DNA of 64,000 nt from Panonychus citri (lineage: Eukaryota > Arthropoda > Arachnida > Trombidiformes > Tetranychidae): positions 248,001-312,000 of the forward strand of contig NW_026515450.1 in NCBI RefSeq assembly GCF_014898815.1. Direction: 5' to 3'. Positions 20,235-30,200 of this stretch are shown here, piece by piece. The first letter of the stretch is position 1; every line of letters starts with the position of its first letter. A model generated the notes under the pieces. It worked only from the letters and a program-made list of their open reading frames with translations. It searched no databases and was not told the DNA's origin. The translations under genes and the position numbers were made by a program.

Positions 20235-23200
20235 GATAGAATCATCCAATAAATATCTTTTATCATCAAAAGGAGTCATTACTATTTTTTTATTTCGTAA
20301 CAAACTTATAACATGTTTGTCCGATTGTAGTCTTCTTTGTACTCGGGAGGGTATAATTTCTTCCTGCAAACAGTCCAGAAACTGTTTGAATGTAACGTCC
20401 TTCTTAACGGTGGATTTTTGAATACCTTTAGCTTTCTTTTTCTCACCAGAATCAGTAATCATCGCGTAAAGTTTTGGCTTAAGAGCAATAAACTTATGAA
20501 TACTTTCACCACCCATCTCGTCTTTCAAGTATCCAATCGCTCTTTCATGATCATTATTATACAGAGGATGCTCCTTTGGGTAGTTACTAAAATCCATAAT
20601 ATGTGAAAAGTGCTTAAGATCGGAAATTATATCAGCAGTTTTTATATTATAGATTAAACTATCAGTATCGGTATAAAGTAGTTCAATTTTGTTGTTGTAA
20701 AACTTTTTGAAAGAGTCATAATGTAGCTCGAACATTTTCAGCTTCGCCAATTCCAAAACAGCAAATCCAACAGCAACTGGCTTATTAAGAAAAACATTCT
20801 GTTTAATTAACTCAAACACCATTTTTCCTTCATCAACTATGATGAACTGTTGACATAATTCAGATCTTAATCTTTTCAGTGCAATATTTTCTTGAAAAAC
20901 AACATCGACTTGTTTATGTTTCCGTTTATCTTCGATGGTTTTTCCATAAATCGAATTTACCATTAATTTCCAGAAGTCTTTGTCAAACGAATTTGTTGCT
21001 TCCTGTCTTTTACTTGTGCAGAAATCGACATACGGTTTTAACCATGGAGTTTGCTGGAATTTGAACGCACGATGTATTTTTTTCACAATGAGTCCTTTTT
21101 CCAAATAGTAAAGAAGTGTTTTGTAGTGCACAACATACTTCTCTTTAAATAAAAACGATGATATTAACTTCTGAGTCGGACGGTGTGTAATCAACGATGT
21201 TGTTTTCATTCGAGTCAATAAACCGCGTTGGTAAGGACTCAGCATGTCCAAATTCACTTTGTGTTTATGTGGAGCCAAAGGATAATCATTATGTTCTTTA
21301 TGGAGATTGACTGGATATTCTAAATCTACTTCTAGAATGATTCCAATGGAATCTGAACACATGGTTAATAACTGATGAACATCTCTTATCATAGAAATAT
21401 TTATCCATTCAAAATCACAATGTGGTAATGACTGTGACATAGCATAGCCGTATAAATTGTTGACATCAAAGTAGAGAATATGGTTATGTTCTTTATTCTC
21501 ATCAAAGTCAGGCACAGAAGGATTGTTAGCTTCACACAACCGTTTAGACACAACCGTTAAACCTCCTCGAATTCCTTTCTCGATCATCATCAGCATGTCA
21601 ACATCAGTAATTAACTCAACCTTTGAAAATGTTGTTTTCAAGGCTGCTGTCCATGACAATCCTGGTGCTGAATAATGATGACACGGATCAAGTTTGAAAT
21701 GTTGGAAACTTACTTTGCGGAAATTCTCAAAAACGGCAGCCAACAAAAGCACATCTACTTTTAAATATATGTCATGTAAATCCCCCAAGGTTTTACAATC
21801 AAACTTTTGCCATATTTCTTTTAGATGTTCATATGTAGAGCTTGAAATAGTATCATCTTTCAGTGATGAGTAAAATGAAGTTAATTCAGGTAAACTCGTT
21901 TCATCAAATCTCTCAAATGAATCGATATACTCGTATGGAAGAGCTGCTTTCTTCAAAAGTAGTTCTTGGTTATTGTTGAAAATTTGATTGATATACGATA
22001 ACTTTGTTTCTTTAATCAGATTATCTGCCAATGATTCGAGGCTAGAGGGAAGGAAAGAAAAACTGTCAAGAAAAATAAAATCTTGGAAAGAAAATGAAAT
22101 GTATTTTTCAATTGTATGTGGTATAATTTTCAGATCTTTAGCCATCTCTGCATCCAAAGCTTGAAAAATAATGTGGCCATCAAAATTTTTTAAATTGTGA
22201 AAGATTACAGGAATTTTTGATGGTAAGCTATAAGCCAAATTGCATTTACTATGAGCGGCTCCTCTATATTTTCCAGTCAGGTGATCATGATCACGAACTC
22301 TGTCACTACCCATCGGTTTGTGACAGATATGGCAATAAGTTTCAATTTCAAAAGAAAATGTATCAACTGTAGTCATTTTTAAGGGTTTGCTGATTCTTTT
22401 AATTAAATCTTTGAATTTTTCCTGTAGGGAATAATACTTTGCAGGAACTTTACACCAGCATTTTCACCACGATAAAACTTGCTTTCAATTATTTTATCAT
22501 TCCAATCAATAGCAACATAGCCATAACTGCAAACAGGCAATGTTCTATCTTTCGATGTCCCATCATTAGTAGCTATAGACAGTGTTTCGAAATCAGCATA
22601 AATAACGATTGGAAATTGGATTTCCTTATGATAAGATTTATATTTCAGGGTTGCATGAGGTGTTCCTGCTTCTGGAAGGGTTATACGTTGAGGTGAGATG
22701 TTTATACAATACGCAAAGTGTTCTTGTAATTTCGCATCATCTCTGAATGAGTTGAGACAACGATAACAATGATGAGATGCATGTTTGTTTTTGAAGCTTG
22801 CTAATCTATTAAAATTTGTTATTTTATAATAATGATTATCATACAAAACAGTAAGATTGGAATATTACTTATACGTTCAGAAATTTTCAATGGGATAAGA
22901 CATTTTTCATCAATGTTATAAGTATAAATATTTATAGACAGATTATTCTTTTTCTCAAAAGAGTTGACCTGGTTGAGAGTAACTTCACCAAGAACGTCAC
23001 TTATATCGTAATTTTGTTTAAACTGATCATATTTGTTTGATCTTTGTGGGTTATTGGTATGAGGGTGAAGATAGGCCAATACCGAATAAATGAAACAATC
23101 TTTCTTAGTTTTAATATTAAGAAGACATTTTTTCTTGCTCAAGCCAGCTGGTAATTTGAAGTGATTACATCCACCACGATGAGGCACATATTTACCGATT

Positions 23201-24612
23201 TTCAATCGTATATCTTTGAAATACAATAAATGCCATCCACTTCCTCTTTCAGTGTGTTGCTCAATAAGCTCTTTTATCTCTTCAAAAGCATTCACAATTT
23301 TTATATGAATGTCATCAGCCATTAATACAGAGTGTAGTATTGAATGAAAGCACCTTCGTAGAGTAGTATCGATATCAACAGGATGCCCAAAGACTACATC
23401 AACAACAATAGAAAATTTAATACACTTATGCTCATCGAGATATTTTTCAATTATTGATTTTATTTCGTCACTGTAATCCATTTTCACTTGTTCAATATCA
23501 ACTTGTTGAACATTTGCATTTTGGTAACAAACAAATTTATTGAAAGCACTTTCAATCAAATCGAAATTTTGATTTGCATATGGAACTTGCACAGGATTTA
23601 TCTCAATTCTTGCTTCACACCATTCAACGTGCGATTTAAACGCATTTTCTCTCATAAATCCACGATGACAATGATGACAGCGATATTTTGCTTTTTTCTG
23701 ATCCAGCTTTGCTTTCTTCAATACTTCACCTTCATCTGCAGATGTATCCAACGACCTTTTTTCACTATTAACTTCATTACCGTGACTAACATCCATAGAA
23801 CACTTTTCACAGGTAGAACTGCAAGGTTGATCAATTGTATGATGGTCATCATCATCATCATCATCATTTTGGATGTTTGAACAAACATGATTGATGAAAT
23901 CTTCTTCAGAGTTTGTTTCAAAGTAACAAAATTTACAGAAGAATGAAGAGTTTTGACAGTTATGATTTAGAAAATCTTGCGTAGATTCTGTGTTGTATGA
24001 GCAATAATCACACTGATGGTATATTGGTAAAGGTGTTATACTCCTTTCTCGACAAGCATGTAAAAGTAGTGATGAATGGTCATCAGCAACAAAATCACAT
24101 TCCTCACATATTATATGGCTTCCCAGTTCTCTTTCATAGTCCTTAACCCCATCACATTCATGGCTGAGGAACTCTTCTAAATCTGTACTAATATAGTAGC
24201 AATGATCACAAGTTTGCATCAATAGTTGATCTACTTGTTCAACGCGAGCACTGGGACATTCATGAGAATTAAGTGTTTCTTGGTCAATGGCCATAAAGTC
24301 ACAGAATAAACACGTGAAATGTCTTTCCACATTATCAATATCCATAAAGGATGGCTCTTGCTGTGGTGATGCAATCGGTAGACGATATTCATCCAAGTTG
24401 ATGTCGATCTCTTTATCATAACCAGCACATGAGTGCATGAAGAGATCTTCAACCGAATCCTTAGTTACTCCACAATAATCACATCTATAAATCTGTGAAA
24501 AAAAGCGCGTTTTAATTATAATAGAATATAAGTTGAATGATGAGATGACTTTCTTATTCATTAATACCAATAACTTTATTTCAAAATTATAATGATTAAC
24601 TGAAAATTGCAT
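20199..24612 (-). CDS. Protein-primed DNA polymerase B with zinc-finger N-terminus, two frame breaks
   Basis: Three consecutive minus-strand frames make one polymerase of about 1,460 residues. 24612 to about 22850 encodes six fingers spaced C-x2-C-x12-H-x-C (residues 44-62, 101-119, 135-153, 169-187, 201-219, 226-244), a C2HC finger (312-332), and the RGG/KKKCLLNI region typical of Polinton polymerases. 22846-22403 encodes another C2HC finger and exonuclease motif I (YADFETL). 22376-20199 holds an HNH-like CHIC/DHDHLTGKYRG motif, ExoII HNLKNFDGH, polymerase motif A (YFDVNNLYGYAM), B (KLMVNSIYGK) and C (YTDTDS). Joins near 22850 and 22425 each need a -1 shift. Homology continues with almost no loss, so they are recent 1-base deletions, assembly errors or recoding. 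A 3' splice-like site at 24493-24495 leaves the true N-terminus open. Confidence 0.9.
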
Positions 24613-25101
24613 TTATTTTTTCATTTCAGTCAATTTATCATATTTGATAGCATTTTGTCTCTGCTTAGCTGATTTCTCTCTCAATTTACAAAATAAACCA
24701 TAATTAGTATGGAATTCCTCATTACTATTGATTGGTTTTGTAGCAACCTCTTTACTTTTTTTAATAAGTTTATTGGATGAACAAAAGTATTTTCTTGATA
24801 GCTTTGTGTATATAAAGTTTTTTCCCATATCTCCATTTGGCCTTGATTTTATATCTGCATTACGTAACTTTCGTCTTAGGGCTGCTTTCTGATTCCGAGT
24901 TGGATTAGAGTAGTTTGGTACAGGAAGATCCATAGCTTCAAGGATGTAATCGAATACTGCTGTTGGAAAGAACCTTGGGTCATCTAAATCCCAATTAGTC
25001 TCTAATGGTATCATCTTAGTCTGTTTTGTATGTAAAGTTATTGATATTAATGAAAAGAGAATAGTCAGCATATAAGAAACATCACTTACAGTTTCATCCA
25101 T
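24613..25101 (-). CDS. Uncharacterised protein upstream of PolB, probable 69-nt intron
   Basis: The frame is open for 162 residues. A consensus donor (ACT|GTAAGT, minus strand, 25089) and acceptor (ACAAAACAG, ending at 25021) bracket 69 nt that encode an implausible hydrophobic stretch. If spliced, the protein is 139 residues, in frame either way. The remainder is basic with a DPRFFPTAVFDYILEAMDLP motif near the N-terminus and a Lys-rich C-terminus. I do not recognise the family. Its stop is immediately followed by the PolB ATG with no gap, suggesting a shared transcript and termination-reinitiation, or splicing into PolB. A terminal-protein-like or accessory replication role is only a guess from position. 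Confidence 0.6.
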   Translation of the reverse strand: MDETVSDVSYMLTILFSLISITLHTKQTKMIPLETNWDLDDPRFFPTAVFDYILEAMDLPVPNYSNPTRNQKAALRRKLRNADIKSRPNGDMGKNFIYTKLSRKYFCSSNKLIKKSKEVATKPINSNEEFHTNYGLFCKLREKSAKQRQNAIKYDKLTEMKK

Positions 25102-25110
25102 ATCGCAATA

Positions 25111-25262
25111 GTAGATGGTGTGTATGTAGATGGTGTATGTAGATGGTGTATGTAGATGGTGTATGTAGATGGTGTATGTAGATGGTGTATGTAGATGGTG
25201 TATGTAGATGGTGTATGTAGATGGTGTATGTAGATGGTGTATGTAGATGGTGTATGTAGATG
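25111..25262. repeat. 13-bp minisatellite (unit GTAGATGGTGTAT), ~11.5 copies
   Basis: Units start at 25111 and then every 13 bp from 25126 to 25256. Copies are identical except for a 2-bp insertion after the first and a truncated last one. The array begins ten bases before the start codon (minus strand) of the gene at 25101, so it lies in the 5' leader of the polymerase-side transcript. It may be a slippage product, a regulatory array or an origin-proximal element; nothing distinguishes these. Confidence 0.95.
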
Positions 25263-25360
25263 AACTATAACCTTAAGAGAGTATTCAAAATGATTACTTA
25301 CTCAAAAGATCAGTGAGTGAAGAGTGTTGTTGAATGATGAGCATTTTCTGCAACCTCTTC

Positions 25361-25368
25361 CTTATATA
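25361..25368 (-). promoter_or_regulatory. TATA box (TATATAAG) for the PolB-side transcript
   Basis: On the minus strand TATATAAG lies about 260 bp before the ATG at 25101, with the 13-bp minisatellite between them. No better promoter-like signal is visible between here and 26015. Confidence 0.5.
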
Positions 25369-26015
25369 CTGAGAAGGAAGATAAAATGGGCAGAGCTTCC
25401 TAATTAGCTACCCAATCATATCATTAGATAATAAGATTCAATTAAAGTACATGTAAATATACCGTTGAGTTAATTAAGACACTTATTAATACACTATAAT
25501 TGTCATTAGTACATTTCTCACGGTTATTAATTGACATAGGAATCATCTACATTACCCTATTACATTAGTGTTATCATCATTAATATATTTCTTAATTGTA
25601 GTTAATTGTCCTGTGAACATACATAGATTACACTAATATACACTGAGATGCACTAATTAACACTTAAATTTATGTTATACATCATTATATAACAATGCAC
25701 TAATCTATTGAGCTAATAGTTATAATCGTTAATTAATAATAATGATTATTTAGTACAACTGTACTTATTATATAATCATTATCTCTAATTAACAAGAGTT
25801 AATTGTTATATAATTAGCGTAATCAATTAGCAATTGATTGCGCAATAACAAGCTAATTGTTACATGAAAACAATGATAAAATACCATTGGTCAATTGTAA
25901 GTGGGCGTGGCTAAATAGTCACTATTTATAACCTTTGAAAGTTTTAAGTCATTTCACTTTCGACCTTAGTTCATTTGACTTACTTCATTATTTTGATTCG
26001 TTCTATTAACTTACA
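25369..26015. promoter_or_regulatory. Divergent AT-rich intergenic region of the element
   Basis: This gap separates the leftward polymerase transcript from the rightward proline-rich gene. It has no ORF. It is rich in TTAATT/AATTAA and CTAATTG-like motifs (about 25780-25870), and it ends with a TATTTATAA box at 25923-25931 about 85 bp before the ATG at 26016. It is the only divergent promoter region in the element. Confidence 0.55.
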
Positions 26016-26582
26016 ATGTCATCACCATCCTCACCACCACCACCATTAGAATCTGTTGACAAAAAAATGCCTACATTGATTCCTTTTGACAAAGTCCCCA
26101 GGACTGTAGTTGTGTATCCCATTAACTGTTGCTCTGCTTGTGGTGAAAAACCTCTAAATTTGACGAAGGACAGGACAAGACCTTCCGATCCTCGGACTAA
26201 AGCTGTTCCACTAAAAGTGACCAGAAACCATCCGTATTACAACTATATTGTGCCTCCATTTAGACCACCACCACCACATCCACCTCTAGGAAGTTTACCA
26301 GCACCAACTCGACCACCACCAACTCGACCACCACATCCACCTCTACAAAGTTTACCACCACAACCACCATCATCATCAACACCATCTTCTGCAAATAGCA
26401 AGAAAAAAGGTTATTATGAACAACCAGCAACATTGGTTTTTGGCGAGGCTGATGATCTACGCCTAAAAGTAAAAAAAGTTTCGATGTTTTTATTTGCTCA
26501 TAATAAATACATAAATCGCAAAGACAAAGAAATAATTGTATCTATCTTGCTAGAACTTGCCATTAAGGCATTCAGCAAGTAG
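26016..26582 (+). CDS. Proline-rich accessory protein of the element
   Basis: 188 residues with three parts. An N-terminal segment has a CC-x2-C motif (CCSACGEKP, about 38-46). A central proline-rich region (about 80-130) has repeats of RPPPTRPP and PPHPPL-x-SLP. A C-terminal folded-looking segment of about 50 residues is Lys-rich with helices (LRLKVKKVSMFLF and IIVSILLELAIKAF). I recognise no family. The proline tracts could bind SH3 or WW domains. It is the only gene to the right of the polymerase block, has its own TATA-like box, and faces the right inverted repeat. Confidence 0.65.
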   Translation: MSSPSSPPPPLESVDKKMPTLIPFDKVPRTVVVYPINCCSACGEKPLNLTKDRTRPSDPRTKAVPLKVTRNHPYYNYIVPPFRPPPPHPPLGSLPAPTRPPPTRPPHPPLQSLPPQPPSSSTPSSANSKKKGYYEQPATLVFGEADDLRLKVKKVSMFLFAHNKYINRKDKEIIVSILLELAIKAFSK

Positions 26583-27011
26583 ATTGGTTTTATCCTTGAA
26601 AAAATAAACTTTCAATTTGCTAAGACAAAAAATGTTAAAAAGAAATTCTAAATTTTTATTCTTAAATGCAATCGTCTCAAAAACTGTACCATTGGAAAGA
26701 GCTCGAAAAGTTGATTTAGAAACATATATCATTTGTTGCAATCGAATAAATATAAGCGCCTCTAAGCGCGATCAAAAAGTTTGGGTTCGCGTGGGGGGTG
26801 GGGTCATTAAAGAAAAGTTTTTTTATTGAAAGGGTTGAGGAGAAAGAGAGAGAAAAAGAAAGTAAAAAGAAAGAGGAAAGGAGAGAGAAAGGAGAGAGAA
26901 AGAGACAGGGATAAGATAGAGAGAGAGAGAGAGAGAAAGATTGTTGTGTGTGTGTGAGAGAGAGAAAAATTAATTTTAATTAATTTAATTGATTGAGAGA
27001 GAGAGAGAAAA
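26583..27011. other. Right subterminal region, purine-rich
   Basis: No supportable gene. It contains a locally GC-rich patch with GCGCCT-CTAAGCGCG near 26756-26770, a G-run near 26791, and a long GA-rich stretch (26840-27008) broken by (GT)n at 26943-26956. The purine tract resembles host microsatellites in composition. Confidence 0.7.
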
Positions 27012-27083
27012 CAATTTAAATCAATTACCACTTTGGTGACAAGTGACAATTACTATCACCAAAGTGGTAATTGATTTAAATTG
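27012..27083. repeat. Perfect 28-bp inverted repeat abutting the right TIR
   Basis: 27012-27039 and 27056-27083 are exact reverse complements separated by a 16-bp loop (core ACCACTTTGGTGA / TCACCAAAGTGGT). It ends exactly where the right terminal repeat begins (27084). The left end has no equivalent, so it marks the right terminus specifically. Confidence 0.95.
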
Positions 27084-27247
27084 AAAAGCAACCCTCTCTG
27101 GCCAACTTGAATTTCTGGCCCAATAGGCATTTCTGAACCAATTGGAATTTCTGGCCCACCGAAGTGGGTTAGAAATTCCTATTGGGCCAGAAATGCCTGT
27201 TGGGCCAGAAATGCAAGTGGGCCAGAGAGGGCTGCTTTTATTCTACT
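27084..27247. repeat. Right terminal inverted repeat, folding as a hairpin
   Basis: The outer 84 bases (27164-27247) are the exact reverse complement of 9768-9851. As on the left, the repeat is an imperfect palindrome with a stem of roughly 70 bp. On the plus strand the hairpin centre reads CCACCGAAGTGG at both ends of the element. Because the outer arms are inverted, the tetraloop is therefore flipped relative to the arms (CGAA on the left, TTCG on the right when each is read from its outer end). Confidence 0.92.
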
Positions 27248-27253
27248 ACTCAC
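27248..27253. repeat. Target-site duplication, right copy (ACTCAC)
   Basis: Exact copy of 9762-9767, directly after the terminal ...TTCTACT of the element. Confidence 0.95.
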
Positions 27254-30200
27254 CATCATCATAAGAATCTTCCACCTCTTAGAACCACTTAGATTAAGGT
27301 CTCTCGGGACTCGATTATGTCCAACCAAATAGTTCTAAGTGTAGTTCGATCTTAAATATATTTATCTCTCTCTTTAACGCTTCCTTCAAATCGAGGTTTT
27401 ATTCATATGGATGTTCCTTTTTCTGCCTTTTATCGAGTGATCAAAGATTCAATTCTAATTTAATTGTCCAACTTTATTACAATCAAACTGATTGGCGACT
27501 CATCTTTCAAATTGATCATCAGTTAATTACCAAACATCAACAACTTTTCTGTTTACCATAAACAAAACACTTCAACTTCCCCTTCCTGAATCTGAATTTA
27601 ATCATAATCATTATCACCAAACAATCAGTTAATTTCATCTTTCAATTGACTTAATCCTTCAGCTAAATTGTTACTAATTTTTTCATCTCATTCAAATTAA
27701 CTCTTAGCTACTTGTAACTCTCAAGATTTCATGTTATCTAATGAACTTTTTTTTTTCTTCACTCAGTAATCATATATGATTACTCAAGAATTGTGAAACA
27801 TTGTTATATGTTTATCAATGATGAACATGATGAAATAAAACAGATGAAAGGAAACGGAAATACTTTGTAAACTTGATCATCACTATGAATTCATGTTAAA
27901 CTGAGATCACATGGAAGTTATCATGGAACCAGGATAACAGGAAATTAAGTTTCATGATATAAAAACCAGAAAATAGGAATAAAAAACTAACATGAGAATC
28001 GAAAGGAATAAAAAACAAAAACAAAGCAAAAGTTCTGATTGAAATATAATTTCAACTGGAAAATAATGTCTCTCTCTCTCTCTTTCATTATTGGAGACAA
28101 AAAAAGTTCTGAAAGGATTTCAGCAGATGAATCTCTAAATTATTAACACTCTAACCATGATGATGATAATTTGAGTTATGAACATGAAGACAACAATATT
28201 TATAAATGGAAACTGATGAATATAAATGAACATGAATGAATAATCTGAATACGATTTTCATGGAGAGAGAAAATAATATTTTCCTCTTTCTCTCTTTACC
28301 ATGATAGCTCAGTGATTCTTCAGTGTGAGTCGTGTTTTTTTTTCACCAGGTTATCAACTTTTCCACCCTCATCATCAACATTATCTCCTCCTGATCATCA
28401 TGAAAATTAGTATCAAGTTAATTCAGGTATTAAATTGTCTACATACATAAAGGTAAAGCTAAAACCGTTCCAATATAATTGAGTTTATTGTTGCATATTA
28501 AATTGTTGTCTCAGGTTGAATTGAGTTAAATTTGTTTCTTCAAACTTTCATTTCCATGATAATAATTCATGATAAATGAATCATCATCATATTAACATAG
28601 TTAATATGATTCACAATGATAATCAAGACTCATGGATGTTAATCAGTTAGAATATAAACTTTCCATTAGAACTTTTTTCTTCTTCTTCTTTTTTTTCATT
28701 ATCAGATCTCTTATCATGAAAATTTGGAACTTTTTTTCAGTTCTTTCCACCTCTTCAATTGCTCTTTTCCATTTGTTGTTCTAATATGTGGTTACAACTA
28801 CCACTATCAACCCAATCACCTCCCTCATCATCATCATCATGTTCATAACAATATCATCAACATGATAAAGTTTCCAAGTTGAACAATCTGTTAGCTCTGA
28901 ACTTTTTGAAACATTATCATCATCATGATTTCTGGCTTGACAATAGAAATGGGAAAATAAACTGTTGTCAGAGTGGAAAAAATTACTCTCGGTGGGTAAC
29001 AATAGATTCTCAACAATTCTGACAATAACTACAACAATAATAATCTATCATGATATTGCCCCTTGATAGTAATCTGATTGCAAGTGATAATATTGATTCA
29101 ATCTCTAAATCAAACTTGAAATGACTTCTTGATCCTCAATGTAATCATTATTATCACAATGAGAAAAAAAAATAGTAATAATAATGATCATCGCCATCAT
29201 CATATCAAAATTCAATGGAATCATCTGAATGAATTTTTTTTTCTCATTCCAAGTAATTTGAGATTTTATCCTCAACTTTATGTATTCATATTCTATGTCA
29301 TCTGATGATGTTGATCATCATCATCATCATCATTTTAGACTCGGGCAAAAAAAGTGAAAAGTTCTGGTATATAAAACTCATAAGGTTTCATCAAGATGAT
29401 TCCTCCATGTGACTCACAGAATTTTATACAAATTCTGAAATGAATACTCTTTTATTTTCATAACATATTATTAATAATAACATTTACTTCAACTGATGAA
29501 TAAATGAATATCTACATTACCATGTTAATTTTTTCTTTCGATTCTGATTCAATGAGTTCCAGAGCCAAAGTTCATGATGAAAACACCCAAATAACAAAAA
29601 AAAACTAACCACAACCTCCACCCACTCAACACAATCCCTTTGGTGAATAATAAACAATTGAAATGAAACATTTCAAATAAGAATCAAAATATGAAGCATT
29701 TTTTTTTCTTCCTCTTCCCGGTTATCATGGTTACTATTTTAATCCAATGATTGATTGATTATCGCCATGATCATCATTTAAGTTATGTTATCACTCATAT
29801 ATATATCATAACTGAAATGGATTGAGAAAATTTCGTTTTTTTATCTGAAAGAAAGTGAGTTCCAATTTCAGTTATAACGGATAAATAATATATATTTCAT
29901 GAATCTAATAACATGATTAGCTGTTTGTAAATGAATTGTCAACAATTATGATTGAACAATGAACATGAATAATAACATTGAGCTAAATAGATTCTACTGG
30001 TTATTAATATGAATCATTTCGTCAGTTCGAAGAAAGAAAAATTGTTCTAAATGGTTCTAACATGACGAATGAGTTTCTCTTATTCATGGTAACTATTATT
30101 ATCGTCATATGATTGAAACAAACTTACGACTTGAAACTTATTTATCTAATAATAATAATAATGAATCTCTTAAGCTTTTCAATCTCATGCTGAGTAAATA

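Larger units (their letters stand above)
9768..27247. mobile_element. Complete Polinton/Maverick element
   Basis: A 17,480-bp element bounded by inverted repeats that start AGTAGAAT and flanked by the 6-bp duplication ACTCAC. It encodes every Polinton hallmark: integrase with chromodomain (16097), protein-primed PolB (minus, 24612-20199), packaging ATPase (14567), adenain-like protease (19779), double-jelly-roll capsid (18539) and single-jelly-roll penton (17169). Size, termini, duplication length and gene set all match the family. All genes except PolB have uninterrupted frames, allowing for two short introns, so the insertion looks recent. Accessory genes on the left arm (IAP-like, TBP-like, PC4-like) and the proline-rich gene on the right arm are not part of the core set. 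Elements of this type are also described as polintoviruses or adintoviruses. Confidence 0.97.

Noticed and set aside
22420..22451. A 32-nt intron explaining the second PolB frame break
   Set aside because: A GTAAAG...CTACAG pair exists and would restore the frame. However, 32 nt is too short for a usual spliceosomal intron, and the segment encodes residues expected in the polymerase.
25111..25262. CRISPR-like array
   Set aside because: Units are 13 bp and contiguous with no unique spacers; this is a minisatellite in a eukaryotic genome.
27254..27400. Receptor exon ending at the GTGAGT created by the target site (minus strand)
   Set aside because: A stop interrupts the only plausible frame close upstream and no receptor motif is present.
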